Of a stretch of 64,000 nt of DNA, positions 11,331 to 21,407 are shown in pieces. Each line of letters opens with the position of its first letter. The first letter of the stretch is position 1. The stretch is taken from contig CAUYUJ010020549.1 in the NCBI GenBank assembly GCA_963575745.1, forward strand, positions 500,001-564,000. The letters are read 5' to 3'. Origin of the DNA: Prorocentrum cordatum (lineage: Eukaryota > Sar > Dinophyceae > Prorocentrales > Prorocentraceae). The notes beneath the pieces were generated by a model. The model saw only the letters and a list, made by a program, of their open reading frames with translations, searched no databases and was not told where the DNA came from. Made by a program: the position numbers and the translations under genes.

Positions 11331-12467
11331 CACTGCCCATGGAGGGAAGGGTCATGGGGAGGGGGGGGGACTGGGGGGGGCCATCCGAGGAGAATGGCTG
11401 TTCCCGGGCAGGGTGGCGCCATCCCCTTCTTGGGCCCCCCCCCCCACCCCCACGTTGCCCATCCTCCAAGACTTGGGCGCCACCCGTTCGCTCGGCTTGG
11501 GGCCTCGCACGGCCCGTCAGCGCCTGGCGGCCGATCTCCTCCGCCTCGCGAGGGCGAGGCTCGCACGCGAGCAGCACCGATGCCATGGCCGGACGGGCGG
11601 CGGCCTGCCTCGCAGACGGGACCGCCCTCGGAGCCGCGGCCCCCCCGGGAGGCCCCACGGGGCCCACCTCGAAGTGCCGAGAGAGCCGGTGCCTGGGGGA
11701 GGAGTAGGAGGAAGAGAAGGAGGATTACAGTGGGGGCGCGCATCAAGGAACCGTATGCTTTTCGTCAGGGTGTCCCGGGTTTCTTCGCTCCTCGCACTGC
11801 GCGGCGACTTCCCGCGGCCGTTGCAGGAGCTGCTGCGTTCAGGGTGCTCCGGGTGTCCCCTCCGGTGCACCGCGCGCGCGGGATTTCAGGGTTGGGTTTC
11901 TTGCGGGGGGTTCTTGCGGCCGCGCTCGCACTGTAGGAGGTGGAGGAGGAGGTGGAGGAGGAGGAGGTGGAGGAGAAGCTGCCCCTCTGCTCCTCCGCGC
12001 TCCTCCTCGGCTCGATCACCTGGGAGTCTTGGAGGACCGGAGTGCGGGGAGGGCGAGGGGAGGTTTTCGGCTTCTCTCGAATGCTTTGCGCGGTCTTCCG
12101 ACGCTCTCGGAGACACTCAGAAGTTTCCTGCAGGTCCCGAGAGGCCTCCGAAAGCATCCAGAGGCCTGAGAGGTGGCAAAGGACGTTCAAACCACCAGAT
12201 CCTCGATGCTCAAAACTCGAGGAGGAGGAGGACCAGTCTACATCCAAGACGCATCAACTATGTGCAGCGTGCACCTTGCAGGTCCGAGTCCGAGTCCCCC
12301 TCCAAGTTCCCCCTTCAAAGGTTCGTAGAAGAAGTTCTTTTCATTGCAGGAATTTTCCCATTGGAAGATCAACGTCTGATAACCCGCAATTGTGCCCAAA
12401 CACCAGTCCCAGGACTTCAGCGACGCGGATCCACGTGGCCAATCAGCCTGACTTGTTGCGTCCTGTC
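11331..12467. other. GC-rich DNA with low-complexity frames; no supported gene
   Basis: G-runs at about 11357-11385, a C-run at 11437-11450 and a GGA tract at 11936-11975. The long plus frame through 10864-12642 starts in unrelated sequence, crosses two GGA tracts and has no domain, so I treat it as a chance frame in GC-rich DNA. Confidence 0.4.
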
Positions 12468-12527
12468 AATCATCAATATTGAAAGAACGCCGTTGCCAAT
12501 CATCAATATTGAAAGAACGCCGTTGCT
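12468..12527. repeat. Exact 30-bp tandem duplication
   Basis: A 30-base segment beginning CAATCATCAATATTGAAAGA occurs twice in immediate succession (12468 and 12498) with no mismatch, pointing to a recent duplication. Confidence 0.9.
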
Positions 12528-12714
12528 TGGACTCCAGCACATCGAGTCAGTATGCTTTTGCGTCAGGGCAATCCTGAGTCGCGCCAGGGAGCCATGCCTG
12601 GGACTTCAACCATACGATTCCCTGAAACTGTTGAAAGTTTGAAGCACGGATGTGCTCGTCGCGAGGACGATAATCATCTTTTAGAATGATGAGTCAGTAG
12701 AACTGCTGTACATT

Positions 12715-13305
12715 TTAAGACAAATGTCCGCGGCATGACGGCGAGAGCGACAATTTGAAAATTGCTTGTCCTCAATCCTTGAGGCTTATTCAGATGTTTA
12801 AGGCCAGTGTGCGCGGCTCGAAAACAAGAGCCGTATTTTGAAATGAAGCGCCCTGCGCTCTTGGATCTACTACTGCAAACATTGAAAACAAATGAGCGCG
12901 GCGTCAAGGCGAGAGCCGCATGTGCAAACGGTCCGCCGTCCATCCCTGGAGTTGCTGCAACTTTTTTAAAACGAATGTGCGCACTGCTTCGGCGAGGGCC
13001 ACACATTGGAACAGGAAGCGTCCTCCAGTTTTGAACCCGTTGTAAGCTTCAAACAATGTGAGCGGCGTTACGACGAGAACCGCTCTTTTAAGAAAGGAAC
13101 CACCCTCCATCCTTGAAGCTGCTGCAAACTTTGAAGAATCATGTCCACGGTGCTAGAGCGAGAGCCACATTTTGAAAACGACCTGCTTTCCATCCTGAAC
13201 TGCTGCGCACAATCAAAGCGTATGTGAGCGGCGCTAATCTGAAAACCAGAGTCGAAAAAAGGAACCGCCCTCCATCCGTGACACCGCTGCAGATTTCAAG
13301 CTTCA
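12715..13305. repeat. 83-bp tandem array, about seven diverged units
   Basis: Unit starts near 12720, 12806, 12890, 12972, 13055, 13138 and 13220 share AATGTGAGCGGCG(C/T), GGCGAGAGCC(A/G)CAT, CGCCCTCCATCC and GCTGCTGCAAACTTTG. Spacing is 82-86. Copies are perhaps 70-80% alike by eye. Confidence 0.8.
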
Positions 13306-13853
13306 CTGCCGTAGAATGTCGTACCGACACGTCTGGGGTGCGACAGGGAGGAATCATTATTATTTCCCGTCGCTTACACTTTGCGTTTATATAAGTCGTG
13401 CACCGTTGAGGGCCATCAGATTGAACCCCCGTACCGGCGAGTCCCAGGGACGACCTATTCATGAGTTAATGGAGAATTCCGCCAACTGATTATGACAGTG
13501 GCGTTTTGGACCCAGTCTGGGAGACATCCTGCCAAAGATTATCCCGGGTCTTCCACCTACGTACGATGGAGGAGGACCCGGGGATTCCAGCGATGTACGA
13601 TGCGGGAGCGGGCCTGGCGGCGCCATGTTGCGCTCGGGAGGCGCCATCTGATTTGTTAAGGCTCTGCTTCCTCGACCCCCTCCCCCCCCCCCCGGCGCAC
13701 TCCACATTCCTCGGGCATCTCACCCCGCTTTCGCCCTTCGCCTCCTCCCCTCCGTCCTCCGCCCTCGCCTTCGGGCTGCTTTCTGCGCCCCCCCTGACCC
13801 AGCTCGGGATTCACCATCAAATGGCCCCCCCCCTCCCCAAGACGAAGACGACG
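13306..13853. other. Single-copy spacer, no gene seen
   Basis: Ordinary-complexity sequence with C/T-rich patches at about 13670-13860. No frame with recognisable features. Confidence 0.4.
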
Positions 13854-14002
13854 ACGTTCACACACACACAACACACATACACACATACAAACATACACAC
13901 ATAACACACAGACACACGCACGCACGTACGCGCGCACACACAAACACACACACACACACATTCACAATCACATTCACACACACACGCACACACATACACG
14001 CA
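13854..14002. repeat. (CA)n microsatellite abutting the SL-tagged element
   Basis: CA repeats with occasional G/T variants run directly into the spliced-leader sequence at 14003, so the element's 5' end sits at the edge of this tract. Confidence 0.95.
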
Positions 14003-14025
14003 TCCGTAGCCATGTTTGGCTCAAG
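14003..14025 (+). other. Relict dinoflagellate spliced leader
   Basis: The 23 bases TCCGTAGCCAT-GTTTGGCTCAAG differ from the conserved 22-base dinoflagellate SL (DCCGTAGCCATTTT, then GGCTCAAG) by a single inserted G. In dinoflagellates the SL is added to mRNAs by trans-splicing. A genomic copy joined to a gene body is known as a sign that the locus came from a reverse-transcribed mature mRNA. Here the SL is followed by about 170 bases of leader and then ORF1 of a retroelement, so it marks the true 5' end of the transcript that was copied. Confidence 0.93.
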
Positions 14026-14192
14026 GTTATGAACCGCCCGTCGACCGCGAGTCCATTCTTGGGCGTCTCCGAGCGCGACGGGGTTTGTGTTTTGAGGCCA
14101 ATTCGTTGGTACAAGATTTTCTCTCCGGTGGCTGTCCTGGCCGCCGTCCATTTTCTCTCGGGCACAGTTTCTGAGTCTGTGATCGAGGAGCG

Positions 14193-15374
14193 ATGGCGCC
14201 GCCCGCCGCTGGAGCGAAAACAGGCAGTCGAGCAGCGCGTCGGGATGAATGGCTTTGCAAAACCTGCTTCGAACGTGATCACAAGCCCTACGTCAACTTC
14301 GCTGACAAATTGTGTTGCAACAGATGCGGCCCGGCCAAGAGCGTGGTGTACGGGGGCCCCGTCGAGGCCAAATCTCCATCACGGTCCACGGTTCCATGGG
14401 CCAGCGGTGACAAAGGCAAGGGAGCACGCCCGATATCGGCGCAGCTGCTGGAGATGCACAAGCAGGTGCGCTCGCGTACGTCGGAGCCCAAGCCTGCAAA
14501 GGCAAAGGCTCCCGATGCTGGGGTGGGTTCCACGAGTGCCGAGGGCAGCGAGGGAGAGGCTGGTGCTGAGTCTGCTGTCGAGCAGAGGCCGGACGAGTTG
14601 GAGAGCTTCGTCAAGCATTCGGCTGGTACCGACACGCCTGAAGTTTGCAAGCTGGTGGAACAATACAAGGCGGAGCAGGTCAAGCTGCGTGCGCAGCTCT
14701 TCCAGGAGAAGCCGCCCGCGCAGCGGCTCAAGGCTCTCGCTTTCAAAATCACCAAGGACGAGCAGCATATCACCAAGCAGCAGCACGCCCGCGAGGCCGA
14801 GCGGGCGCAGCTGGTGGCCCTGCAGGCGGAGATCGCAACGCAGGATGCGGCGTTCGCCGAGTCTCGCAAGCAGCTGCTCGAGCTTGAGGGCCAGCGGGCC
14901 CTGCTCTGTGGGGCGTTGCCGCAGCCGCTCACGGGGCCTCCTGGGACCGAGCCTGGCGCCGGCGAGGGCAGCTGGACGTTGCCCAAGCTGGAGCGGGTGC
15001 TGCTGTCTGCTGGCGCTGCTCCTGACCTTGTGCAGTAGGTGGCCGCGGCGGTGGGCAAGCTTCGCCAACGCCCTCAGCTCCAGGAGCAGCGGGCTCAGGC
15101 CCAGCGCGAGGCCCGGGAGGGGCAGGCCGCCGAGGCCGCCGCCGCCCAGGCAGCCAAAACGTAACACGACGCTGCCACGGAAGCCGACTGGGACCAGGAG
15201 GAGGGGTCCGTCAACCAAGCCACGGTGGATGAGTTTCGGGATTTCTTGCGTGAGTCTGGTGCTGACATCCCGAATGCCGCTGATTCCCCAGAAGATCGGC
15301 TCCGCGCCGCGGTTAAGCGTATCCGCCAGGCCATGCCCAAGTGGAGGGTGGTCAGGAAATCACGCGCAGCTTGA
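14193..15374 (+). pseudogene. LINE ORF1: zinc-finger, coiled-coil nucleic-acid-binding protein
   Basis: ATG at 14193 is the first in this frame after the SL. Residues 22-45 hold CKTC and CNRCG, a CX2C-X16-CX2C zinc-ribbon-like pair. A Ser/Ala/Glu-rich linker follows, then a Glu/Gln/Ala-rich helix-forming stretch (about 150-240) typical of ORF1 coiled coils. The frame meets TAG at 15036-15038, continues with similar character to TAA at 15162-15164, and ends at TGA 15372-15374. The uniform composition across the first two stops suggests they are later mutations. ORF1 proteins usually coat the element RNA; here that is inference from position and motifs. The endonuclease frame opens 22 bases later. 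Confidence 0.75.
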
Positions 15375-15396
15375 GGAGACTGCATCGCCGATCACG

Positions 15397-15654
15397 ATGA
15401 GAAGCAAGTTGCATCTTTCCACCATCGATGCCAACTGGTTCGGCACCCTGTCCAAGTACCTGGTCGACTGCGACAGCGACGTGGTCTTGGCGCAGGAGCG
15501 CCAAATCGGCGCGGTGAAGCTCCCCGAGGTGCAGGGCGATGCCCGGGACGCGGGCTTGCGAGGCGCGCGGGGCCCAGCTCTGGCAACCCAGGCTGGCGGC
15601 GCAGAGGGCGGCGTCGCAGTCTTGGCTAAGCCCGACATTGCAGTCGCCAGTTGA
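15397..15654 (+). pseudogene. LINE endonuclease domain, N-terminal piece
   Basis: ATG at 15397 opens a different frame from ORF1. It contains DVVLAQE (15478-15498), matching the EEP nuclease strand that ends in the metal-binding Glu, and EGGVAVLAK, matching the next conserved segment of LINE endonucleases. It stops at TGA 15652-15654, before the second half of the domain, which continues after the AT microsatellite in another frame. This enzyme would nick target DNA to prime reverse transcription. It cannot work as encoded. Confidence 0.7.
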
Positions 15655-15744
15655 CCCCTGCTCGACAATGGCGTTATCGTGCCTGGTCGAGCCGTGGCGG
15701 CGCGCGTGCACGCGGCTCTGCCTGGCGGCTTCGTGGCGATGGCT

Positions 15745-15791
15745 TTATTTATTTATATTTATATTTATATATATATATATATATATATATA
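15745..15791. repeat. AT/ATTT microsatellite inside the endonuclease
   Basis: TTTATTTATTTATATTTATA leads into a pure (TA)n run in otherwise GC-rich coding DNA. It separates the two endonuclease pieces and is probably a post-insertion expansion. Confidence 0.9.
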
Positions 15792-15794
15792 CAG

Positions 15795-16490
15795 CGCGCA
15801 GGCGAGGGCCGGCCGCGGCGCAACCTGGCGATCGCGTGGCAGGTCGCGCAGTGCGTGAAGCGCATGGATGCGGGCCCTGGCGTGGCCTGGATCGTCGGCG
15901 GTGGTTTCGGCATGTCGCCGCAGGGGCTGCCGGGGCACGACTGGTTCCACCTGGCGACCGCCATGTGCGTCGCCCCGCGCGGGCCCGCCTGCGTGCAGGC
16001 TGTCCCCGCCGCCTTTCTGGATTACTTCCTGGTGCACGGGCCGATGCTGCGCGGGGTCAGGTGCGTAGTCGATGTCTCTGCCACGGGCGTCACTTGGCCC
16101 CGTCGGCCAGCCGCCATCGCATTGGCCAAGCGCGCTGAGGCGCCGCTTGCCCGCGTGCTCGATGAGCCGCAGCCCTTCCCGCGCGGGCTGCCTGCGGGGC
16201 GCGCGCGCTTCCCCTTGCAGGGCTTGGGGCAGGCGCGCAGTGCCAGCGACCGGGCAGAGCCCCATCCCACAACTTGCGGTGGCGCGGGGCCTCGTCTTCA
16301 GAGGAGTGGAGGAGGACTTGCTGGACGACGTGACATAGCCGGCGAGCGCGAGCAGCGATATGCGGGCCGAGAGCCCCCGTTCCAACGGCGGGCGCGGGGG
16401 CTTCAGCAGCCGCAGCCGCAGCGGTGCGGGGGTCAGGCCAGCGGACCGCGCAAGTGTGTCTGCAGTGCTAAGGAGCCCTGCCGAAGCTGA
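15795..16490 (+). pseudogene. LINE endonuclease domain, C-terminal piece
   Basis: WIVGGGFGMSPQGL (about 15890-15930) corresponds to the EEP motif usually read as GDFN; both key Asp and Asn are Gly here, so the catalytic centre is lost. FLDYFLV (about 16015-16035) matches the conserved hydrophobic-Asp-Tyr strand. TGVTWPRRPAAIAL stands where the SDHRP/PHRP motif is expected, with the His replaced. The frame then enters an Arg/Gln-rich tail, and a related reading of the tail appears in another frame (VEEDLLDDVT), suggesting a further shift. Confidence 0.7.
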
Positions 16491-16498
16491 CGCAGTGG

Positions 16499-18330
16499 TT
16501 GGCACGTCTTCTGAGGTGCCCGCGGGCCCCCCGCGCACTGCGGGCCCTCGGGCCGCTGTCGGCGCGAGGCTTGGAGAACGAGCCGTTGCTGGCGGGGCGG
16601 CGTGGGCGAGTCTGCAATCGATCGGAGGGGCGGCGCGCTGGCCGGGGCTGGGGGGGGGCGCGGCTCTCTGAGGCCCTATGACCCCGCCCCCGAGCCGGAG
16701 GCAGCCGCGCGACCGCTCCATGGGGAGATGCCGGGCTCGCGCGACGGCGACAAACAGTAACCAGGCGGCACAGTTGCCAACCCAGGTGGCCTGAGAGGCG
16801 GATTCCCCTGGACTTGGTCCCCGGGTGGCCAGGGGCGCGCATTCCCTTGGATTGAGCGGCGACAGAGAGCCGCAGGTGCTGGGCGGCATGGCGGGGGCAC
16901 CTGCTTGCGAGGCCCCCTCGAGTCACCTTGCGAGGCCCGCGGCCGTGGGGCGGCCGATGCCCTCGCACGCGAAGGCGCTGCCGGCGGCCTGGTTAGGCGC
17001 CGCGACGCTCGCCCCGTCGCCCCGCCTGCAGGCCCGCGGCAGGATGGCCGACGCCCTCGCACGCGACCCTTCCCTCGGCAGCTAGGTGGGCGAGACGCTC
17101 GCCGCCCAGCGCGCCGCGGGCCCTCGGGCCGCCGTCGGCCCGCGGCTGGGAGAACGCGCCGTGGCTGGCGGGGCAGCGCGGGCGGGTCCGCAGCCGGCGG
17201 CTGGGGGGCCGGCGCAGCGGGGGGCAGCTCTCCGAGCGCCCTGGAACCCTGGGGCAGCCACGCGACCGCTCCAGGGAGAGAAGCCAGACACGACGACGGT
17301 GACGCACAGCTACCAGTCTGCACAGCGACTGACCCAGGTGGCCAGTGAAGTGCGTTCCTCTGGACTGGGTCCCCAGGTGGCCAGGGATGCGCATTTCCTT
17401 GAGCTGGGTGGCAACAGGGAGCCGCAGGAGCTGGACGGCATTGCGGGGGCACTTGCCGTCGAGGCCCCTGTGAGTCACTTCGATTCGCGGGGGCGCCTGC
17501 TTGTGAGGCCCGCGGCGGTGGGGTGGCCGATGCCGTCGCACGCAAAGGTGCCGCTGGCGACCTGGCGAGGTGCTGCGACGCTCGCCCCGTCGCCCTCCCT
17601 GCAGGCCCGAGCAAGGCCCACAGCGGTGGGGGGGCCGACGCCTTCGTGCGCGACCCTCCCCCCTGGCGGCGCGGCGAGGTGCTGCGTCGCTTGCCCCGGC
17701 GCCTTCCTTGTATGTCCGAGCGAGGCCCGCAGCTGTGGGCCGGCCGATGCCCTCGCGCATAGCGTTGCTGAGGGCGGCGCGGTGAGGTGCTGCGTCGCTC
17801 GCCCCGACGCCCCCCCTGCAAGCCCGAGCGAGGGCCGCGGCGGTGGCGTGGCCGATGCCTTCGCGCATGGTGTTGTTGGCGGCCTGGTGAGGTGCTGTGA
17901 CGTTCGCCCCGTCGCCCTCCCCGTGAGTCCGAGCGGGGCCCGCAGCGGCGGGGCGGTCGATGCCCTCGTGCAAGACGCCCTCCCTGGCGGGGCGGTGGTG
18001 GCGGTGGCGGGGGGGGGGGGGGGGCTGGACAGAGCAGCGAGCGAAGGTGAGCACGGCAGACGCACCGCTCTCCCTCGAGCCCCACGTTCGGACTCTACTG
18101 GCGTCAGCACGCACCTGTCGTGCTATTGGGGCCACCAGGTTCGGTCGCCACGGGCGCCAGCTCGCAAAGTCTTGGAGTGCCACGGGGGCTCCCAGGCTCA
18201 GCGTCGCCACGATTGCCGCAGGGGCTGGACGGCATGGGGGGGGCACCTGCTTGCAAGGCCCCCTCGAGTCACCTCGCGGGGACACCAGCTTGCGAGGTCC
18301 GCAGCGGTGGCGTGGCTGAGGCCTTCGCGC
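16499..18330. repeat. GC-rich nested tandem-repeat block between EN and RT
   Basis: Two diverged units of about 576 bases are visible (GGGCCCTCGGGCCG at 16542 and 17118; a GGTCCC-GGTGGCCAGGG-GCGCATT segment in each), with a third partial unit near 18070-18330. Inside the second, a 105-109 base subunit (GAGGCCCGCAGCGGTGG...GTGCTGCG-CGCTCGCCCCGTCGCC) is amplified about five times (starts near 17504, 17612, 17721, 17829, 17934), with further copies near 16938 and 18290. Both strands are open over long distances (for example minus 16676-18085), which I attribute to GC content and periodicity. No domain recognised. Confidence 0.8.
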
Positions 18331-18409
18331 GCGGAGCTGCGCGGCTTGGGAAGGAGCTGCGGCGCCCGCCCCGTCGCCGTCCTAAGCATTGCGACGCTGT
18401 GCAGCACGG

Positions 18410-19270
18410 GTGGCAAGATCGACCCCTTCGACGAGCTGGAAGAGATGCTGGGCGGTCAACGCTTCCAGGGGAAACTCAACGAGCCGTCGTCGTTGCTGGA
18501 CGTGGGCTCCGAGGAGGGTCAGGACATGTGTAGCCTGGCCCCAGATCCTCGCATTGCCCCTGCTGGGCGCGGCGAGGACCCCGACCTCGCGGCGGCCCGG
18601 CGACGGCGGGGGGCGCTCCAACGCGAGCTCCGTCGGCACGCGCAGACCTGGATTGGCGACCCCTTCAACGAGCAGCAAACCGAGACGGAGGTGAACGACG
18701 ACTGGATGGAGTGGTGCGTGGCATATGCCGCCGAGCAGCCTAGGGGCCCAGCCTTCGACCCCTTGCGGCGAGGTGCTGGGTGGTGGCGGGGAGGCGGCGA
18801 CCTCCCACTGGTGGCGCGCTGGCGGCGCCGTGCCCAAGAGATGCGCGAGGCGGCTTGGCGAGAAGGTAGACGTCCTCAGTCGAGAACGTCATCGAGCACG
18901 CCTTCGTCGGCTAAGAGGCAGCTCCGAGGAGGGCTATGCGGAGGCGATGGACGTGCACCTCCGCGCTTTTGAGCAGCGCCGCGCGTGGATGGACCAGCGC
19001 CCGGGAGATCGCGCTGGCAGGGCCCCTCCGCCTCGGCCCCCGGGTGCTGTCCGAGGTCTCATCTTCAACGGTCTACAACACTACAATCGCATCAAGAGCC
19101 TCGCCACCGCGTTGCTTGAGTTTGTGGGGTTCAGCGCGCGCATCGGCAGCCGCGCCCATCTCCTCGCCCAGCTGTGCCTGCTGCGAAGCTCGGGAGATGC
19201 TCTAGGCTGGCCCTGTGGCGCTCGCCATCGGCTCGCTGCAGCCCCAGTCCCAGATCATTATCGGTGAACC
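18410..19270 (+). pseudogene. LINE linking region upstream of RT
   Basis: Plus-strand frames here lose the repeat character and read as acidic and Trp-containing protein (DPFDELEEML; DDWMEWCVAYAAEQ). The position between endonuclease and RT fits the connector of ORF2. The reading frame appears to change near 18900-19000 (EEGYAEAMDVHL in another frame). I recognise no family motif, so assignment rests on position. Confidence 0.5.
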
Positions 19271-19559
19271 AATCAGATCGCGGCGGATTCCGAGGCGAAG
19301 TGCGCCAAGGCCTGGACCATCCGGGCAAAGGGCGCCTTCTTGAGCAGGGCTGGGCTGGCGCACAGGCTCGCGAAACCCAGGCAGGAGGTAGAAGCGCCGA
19401 GGGAGGGCGAGAGCGGTCGCCCTTGCGACTTGGCAGACGCCGAGCTCAGCGACTGGAAGGTCATCTGCGAGTACCGCGACGCTGCCCCTCCTCATCCACG
19501 CCTGCGAGCACCATCTCGGCAGGCCGCCAGAGCGCCTAGCGACGGCGCTCGTCCGCCTT

Positions 19560-20054
19560 CCAGAGGCGGGCGTTGGCATGCGATTGATTGGATTACTGAA
19601 TGCGGCGGTTCGTCTCTGGGGCCGCGCCCGTCGTCCGCTGTCCGCAGAATGGGAGGCCGCGCGCAGAGAGGGGCGCGCCTGGGGGCTCGGCCCAGGCAGG
19701 AGTTCGCCAGCCTCGGCGCTCTCACACAACCTCACGACGGAGATAGCGCTGGCCAGGCAGCTCGACGCGATTACCTTGATGGTGGACTTGCTCGAATCTA
19801 TTGACACGGTGGCGCCGGCGCTCCTCGTCCGAGGGGCGATTGAGGTGAACTTTCCACCGCGTCTGGTTTGGCTGCTGGTCCAGCTGCATCGACAGCCTCG
19901 AGCGGTCCGCTTGCGCGGCAGCGAGTCGGCCTTGCGCATCTCGTCCCAGGGCATCGTGGCAGGATGCCCCCAGGCAGCCACGCTCCTGGCCGTGCTAATG
20001 CACAGGGCCATGGTGCGCCTCAGCGCGCTGCGCCCGCCTTTCGCTGAAGCTTAG
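19560..20054 (+). pseudogene. LINE reverse transcriptase, fingers/palm piece
   Basis: RLIGLLNAAVRLWGRAR matches the R-I-x-LL...W segment of LINE RTs. MVDLLESIDTVAP stands at the first catalytic-Asp motif (usually D-x-x-K/A-F-D). SSQGIVAGCPQA matches the conserved substrate-binding segment (QG...AGCP). The frame ends at TAG 20052-20054, immediately before the active-site loop, which continues one frame over. RT would copy element RNA at the nicked target. Before 19560 the same protein seems to continue in another frame (LADAELSDWKVICEY). Confidence 0.75.
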
Positions 20055-20061
20055 GCAGCCG

Positions 20062-20520
20062 GTGGATGACGCGTCGCTACAGCGGGCGGGGCTGGCCAGG
20101 CGCAGCGCCCAAGAGCTCGGCGAGGGCATTGACCAGCTCGTGTTCGAGCTCAAGGACCACAAGCTGCCCATTCAGATCAAGAAGCTCGGCTACGTGGCCT
20201 CCTCCAGCCGCGCCTCGGCCGCGTTCGGATTGGCGGCGCGCGCCCGGCTCGTCGCAGGGCAGCCGTGGATTCGCAACCTCGGACATGAGCTGGCTGGCCC
20301 CAAGGTGCGACGCCGACAAGGGGTCGACAGACTCGAACAGCTTCGCAGTCGGGCACGCCGCTCCATGATCCTCAAGAAAGCGGTCGGGGCCAGGCGCATG
20401 GCGCGCGACGGCTGGCCCGACGCCGTCCGTCACCCGCGGGGCTGGCTGGGGCGCGCCCCGCGGGCGGCATCTGCGCGGGCATGCAGGTGCAGGGCCAGCC
20501 GGCGAGCGGCCCCCTTATAA
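20062..20520 (+). pseudogene. LINE reverse transcriptase, catalytic-loop and thumb piece
   Basis: VDDASLQ at 20062-20082 is the RT catalytic loop (x-x-DD form). It is followed by KKLGYVAS at the position of the conserved K-x-G-Y/F motif. This frame is shifted from the palm piece, so a frameshift lies between about 20040 and 20062. It reads through an Arg-rich thumb-like stretch to TAA at 20518-20520. Codon use matches the rest of the element. Confidence 0.75.
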
Positions 20521-20960
20521 GCGGCGACCATCAACATCGTCTGCCCGTGCTCGACCACGCTATGGGAAGGTCGAGTGGAGTTGCAGCCCTACGAGGAACC
20601 CGGGCTGGACGTGAAGATGCGGCTCCAGCCAAGCTGGAGCCGCGTGCGAGGACCGCTGGGCGCCCTGCGGCTCATCTTGAATGGGATCGGCTGGCGGCTC
20701 GCCCCGGCCGCCGCGCCCGAGTCTGACCTCGGCGCTGATTTCAACCTGCGGGAGAGAGACGTCCGCGACCAGGTCCCCCAGGGCGTCGCGCGCTGGCTGT
20801 CGGCGCGTGCCCGGGCCCACATCGCAGAGCACAGTGGCGACCAGCACTGGCGCGCATGCGACGGTGCGCGGAGACGGCCGCGTGAGAGCTGGCCGGAAGA
20901 TGCTCGCCACAGCGCGTCTGGATTGATGCGACGTGGCCTCGGGAAAAATGAGGGGGGGGG
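20521..20960 (+). pseudogene. LINE RT-RNase H linker, frameshifted
   Basis: A plus frame (about 20575-20950) reads PLGALRLILNGIGWRLA and WHIAEHSGDQHW-like protein with the usual Trp/Leu-rich post-RT character. No diagnostic motif; assigned by position between the RT thumb and the zinc knuckle. Confidence 0.45.
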
Positions 20961-21407
20961 GTGGCATCCAATGCTCGTTGCCTCGCGTGCGGGGCTGAAC
21001 GTGAGACCCATGGCCACCGCTGGTGCAAGTGCCCTGCCCTCCTAGATCCCGCCCTGCGCAAGTCGGACCCACCAGATGCCATTGTCAAGACCCGCGAGCG
21101 CATCCATCAGCTTGCCCTTGAGTCGGCCCAGGAGGGCCCGCGCGAGGCCCTGGAGCTCGCGCGTGCCATCCCGCTCAGACCCCCTCTTGCCGAGACGCCT
21201 CCCATGTACCCGGATGTCGAGCATAATTGGGGGTGTGCGGAGCTGCCCTGGGGTGGTCGCCTGCATATGGATGGCGGTGGTTTTGCCATGGGCGCTCCAG
21301 AGATTGCTCGATGCTCTTGGGCCGTAGTCCAGCTGCGAGACGACGGCTGGCCCTGCAAGGCGATTTTCGGTTTTCTCCCGGGGGTGCAGACCTGTGGCCA
21401 GGGCTGA
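20961..21407 (+). pseudogene. LINE zinc knuckle and start of RNase H
   Basis: CLACGAERETHGHRWCKC (about 20976-21033) is a CX2C-type knuckle with His and Cys at the usual spacing of post-RT LINE fingers. Further on, LHMDGGGFAMGAPEIARCSWAV (about 21255-21330) matches the first RNase H strand with its catalytic Asp (usually TDGSG...G-W-A). The frame ends at TGA 21405-21407, and RNase H resumes in another frame. Confidence 0.7.

Noticed and set aside
10864-12642. Plus-strand open frame of 592 codons
   Set aside because: It starts in unrelated single-copy sequence, passes through GGA tracts and a dispersed repeat, and has no domain. Other frames and the minus strand are equally open in this GC-rich stretch.
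16676-18285. Long minus-strand frames (469 and 430 codons) opposite the LINE
   Set aside because: They overlay the 576/107-bp repeat block, are Arg/Pro/Ala-rich with the repeat's period, and lie antisense to an element with clear plus-strand motifs.
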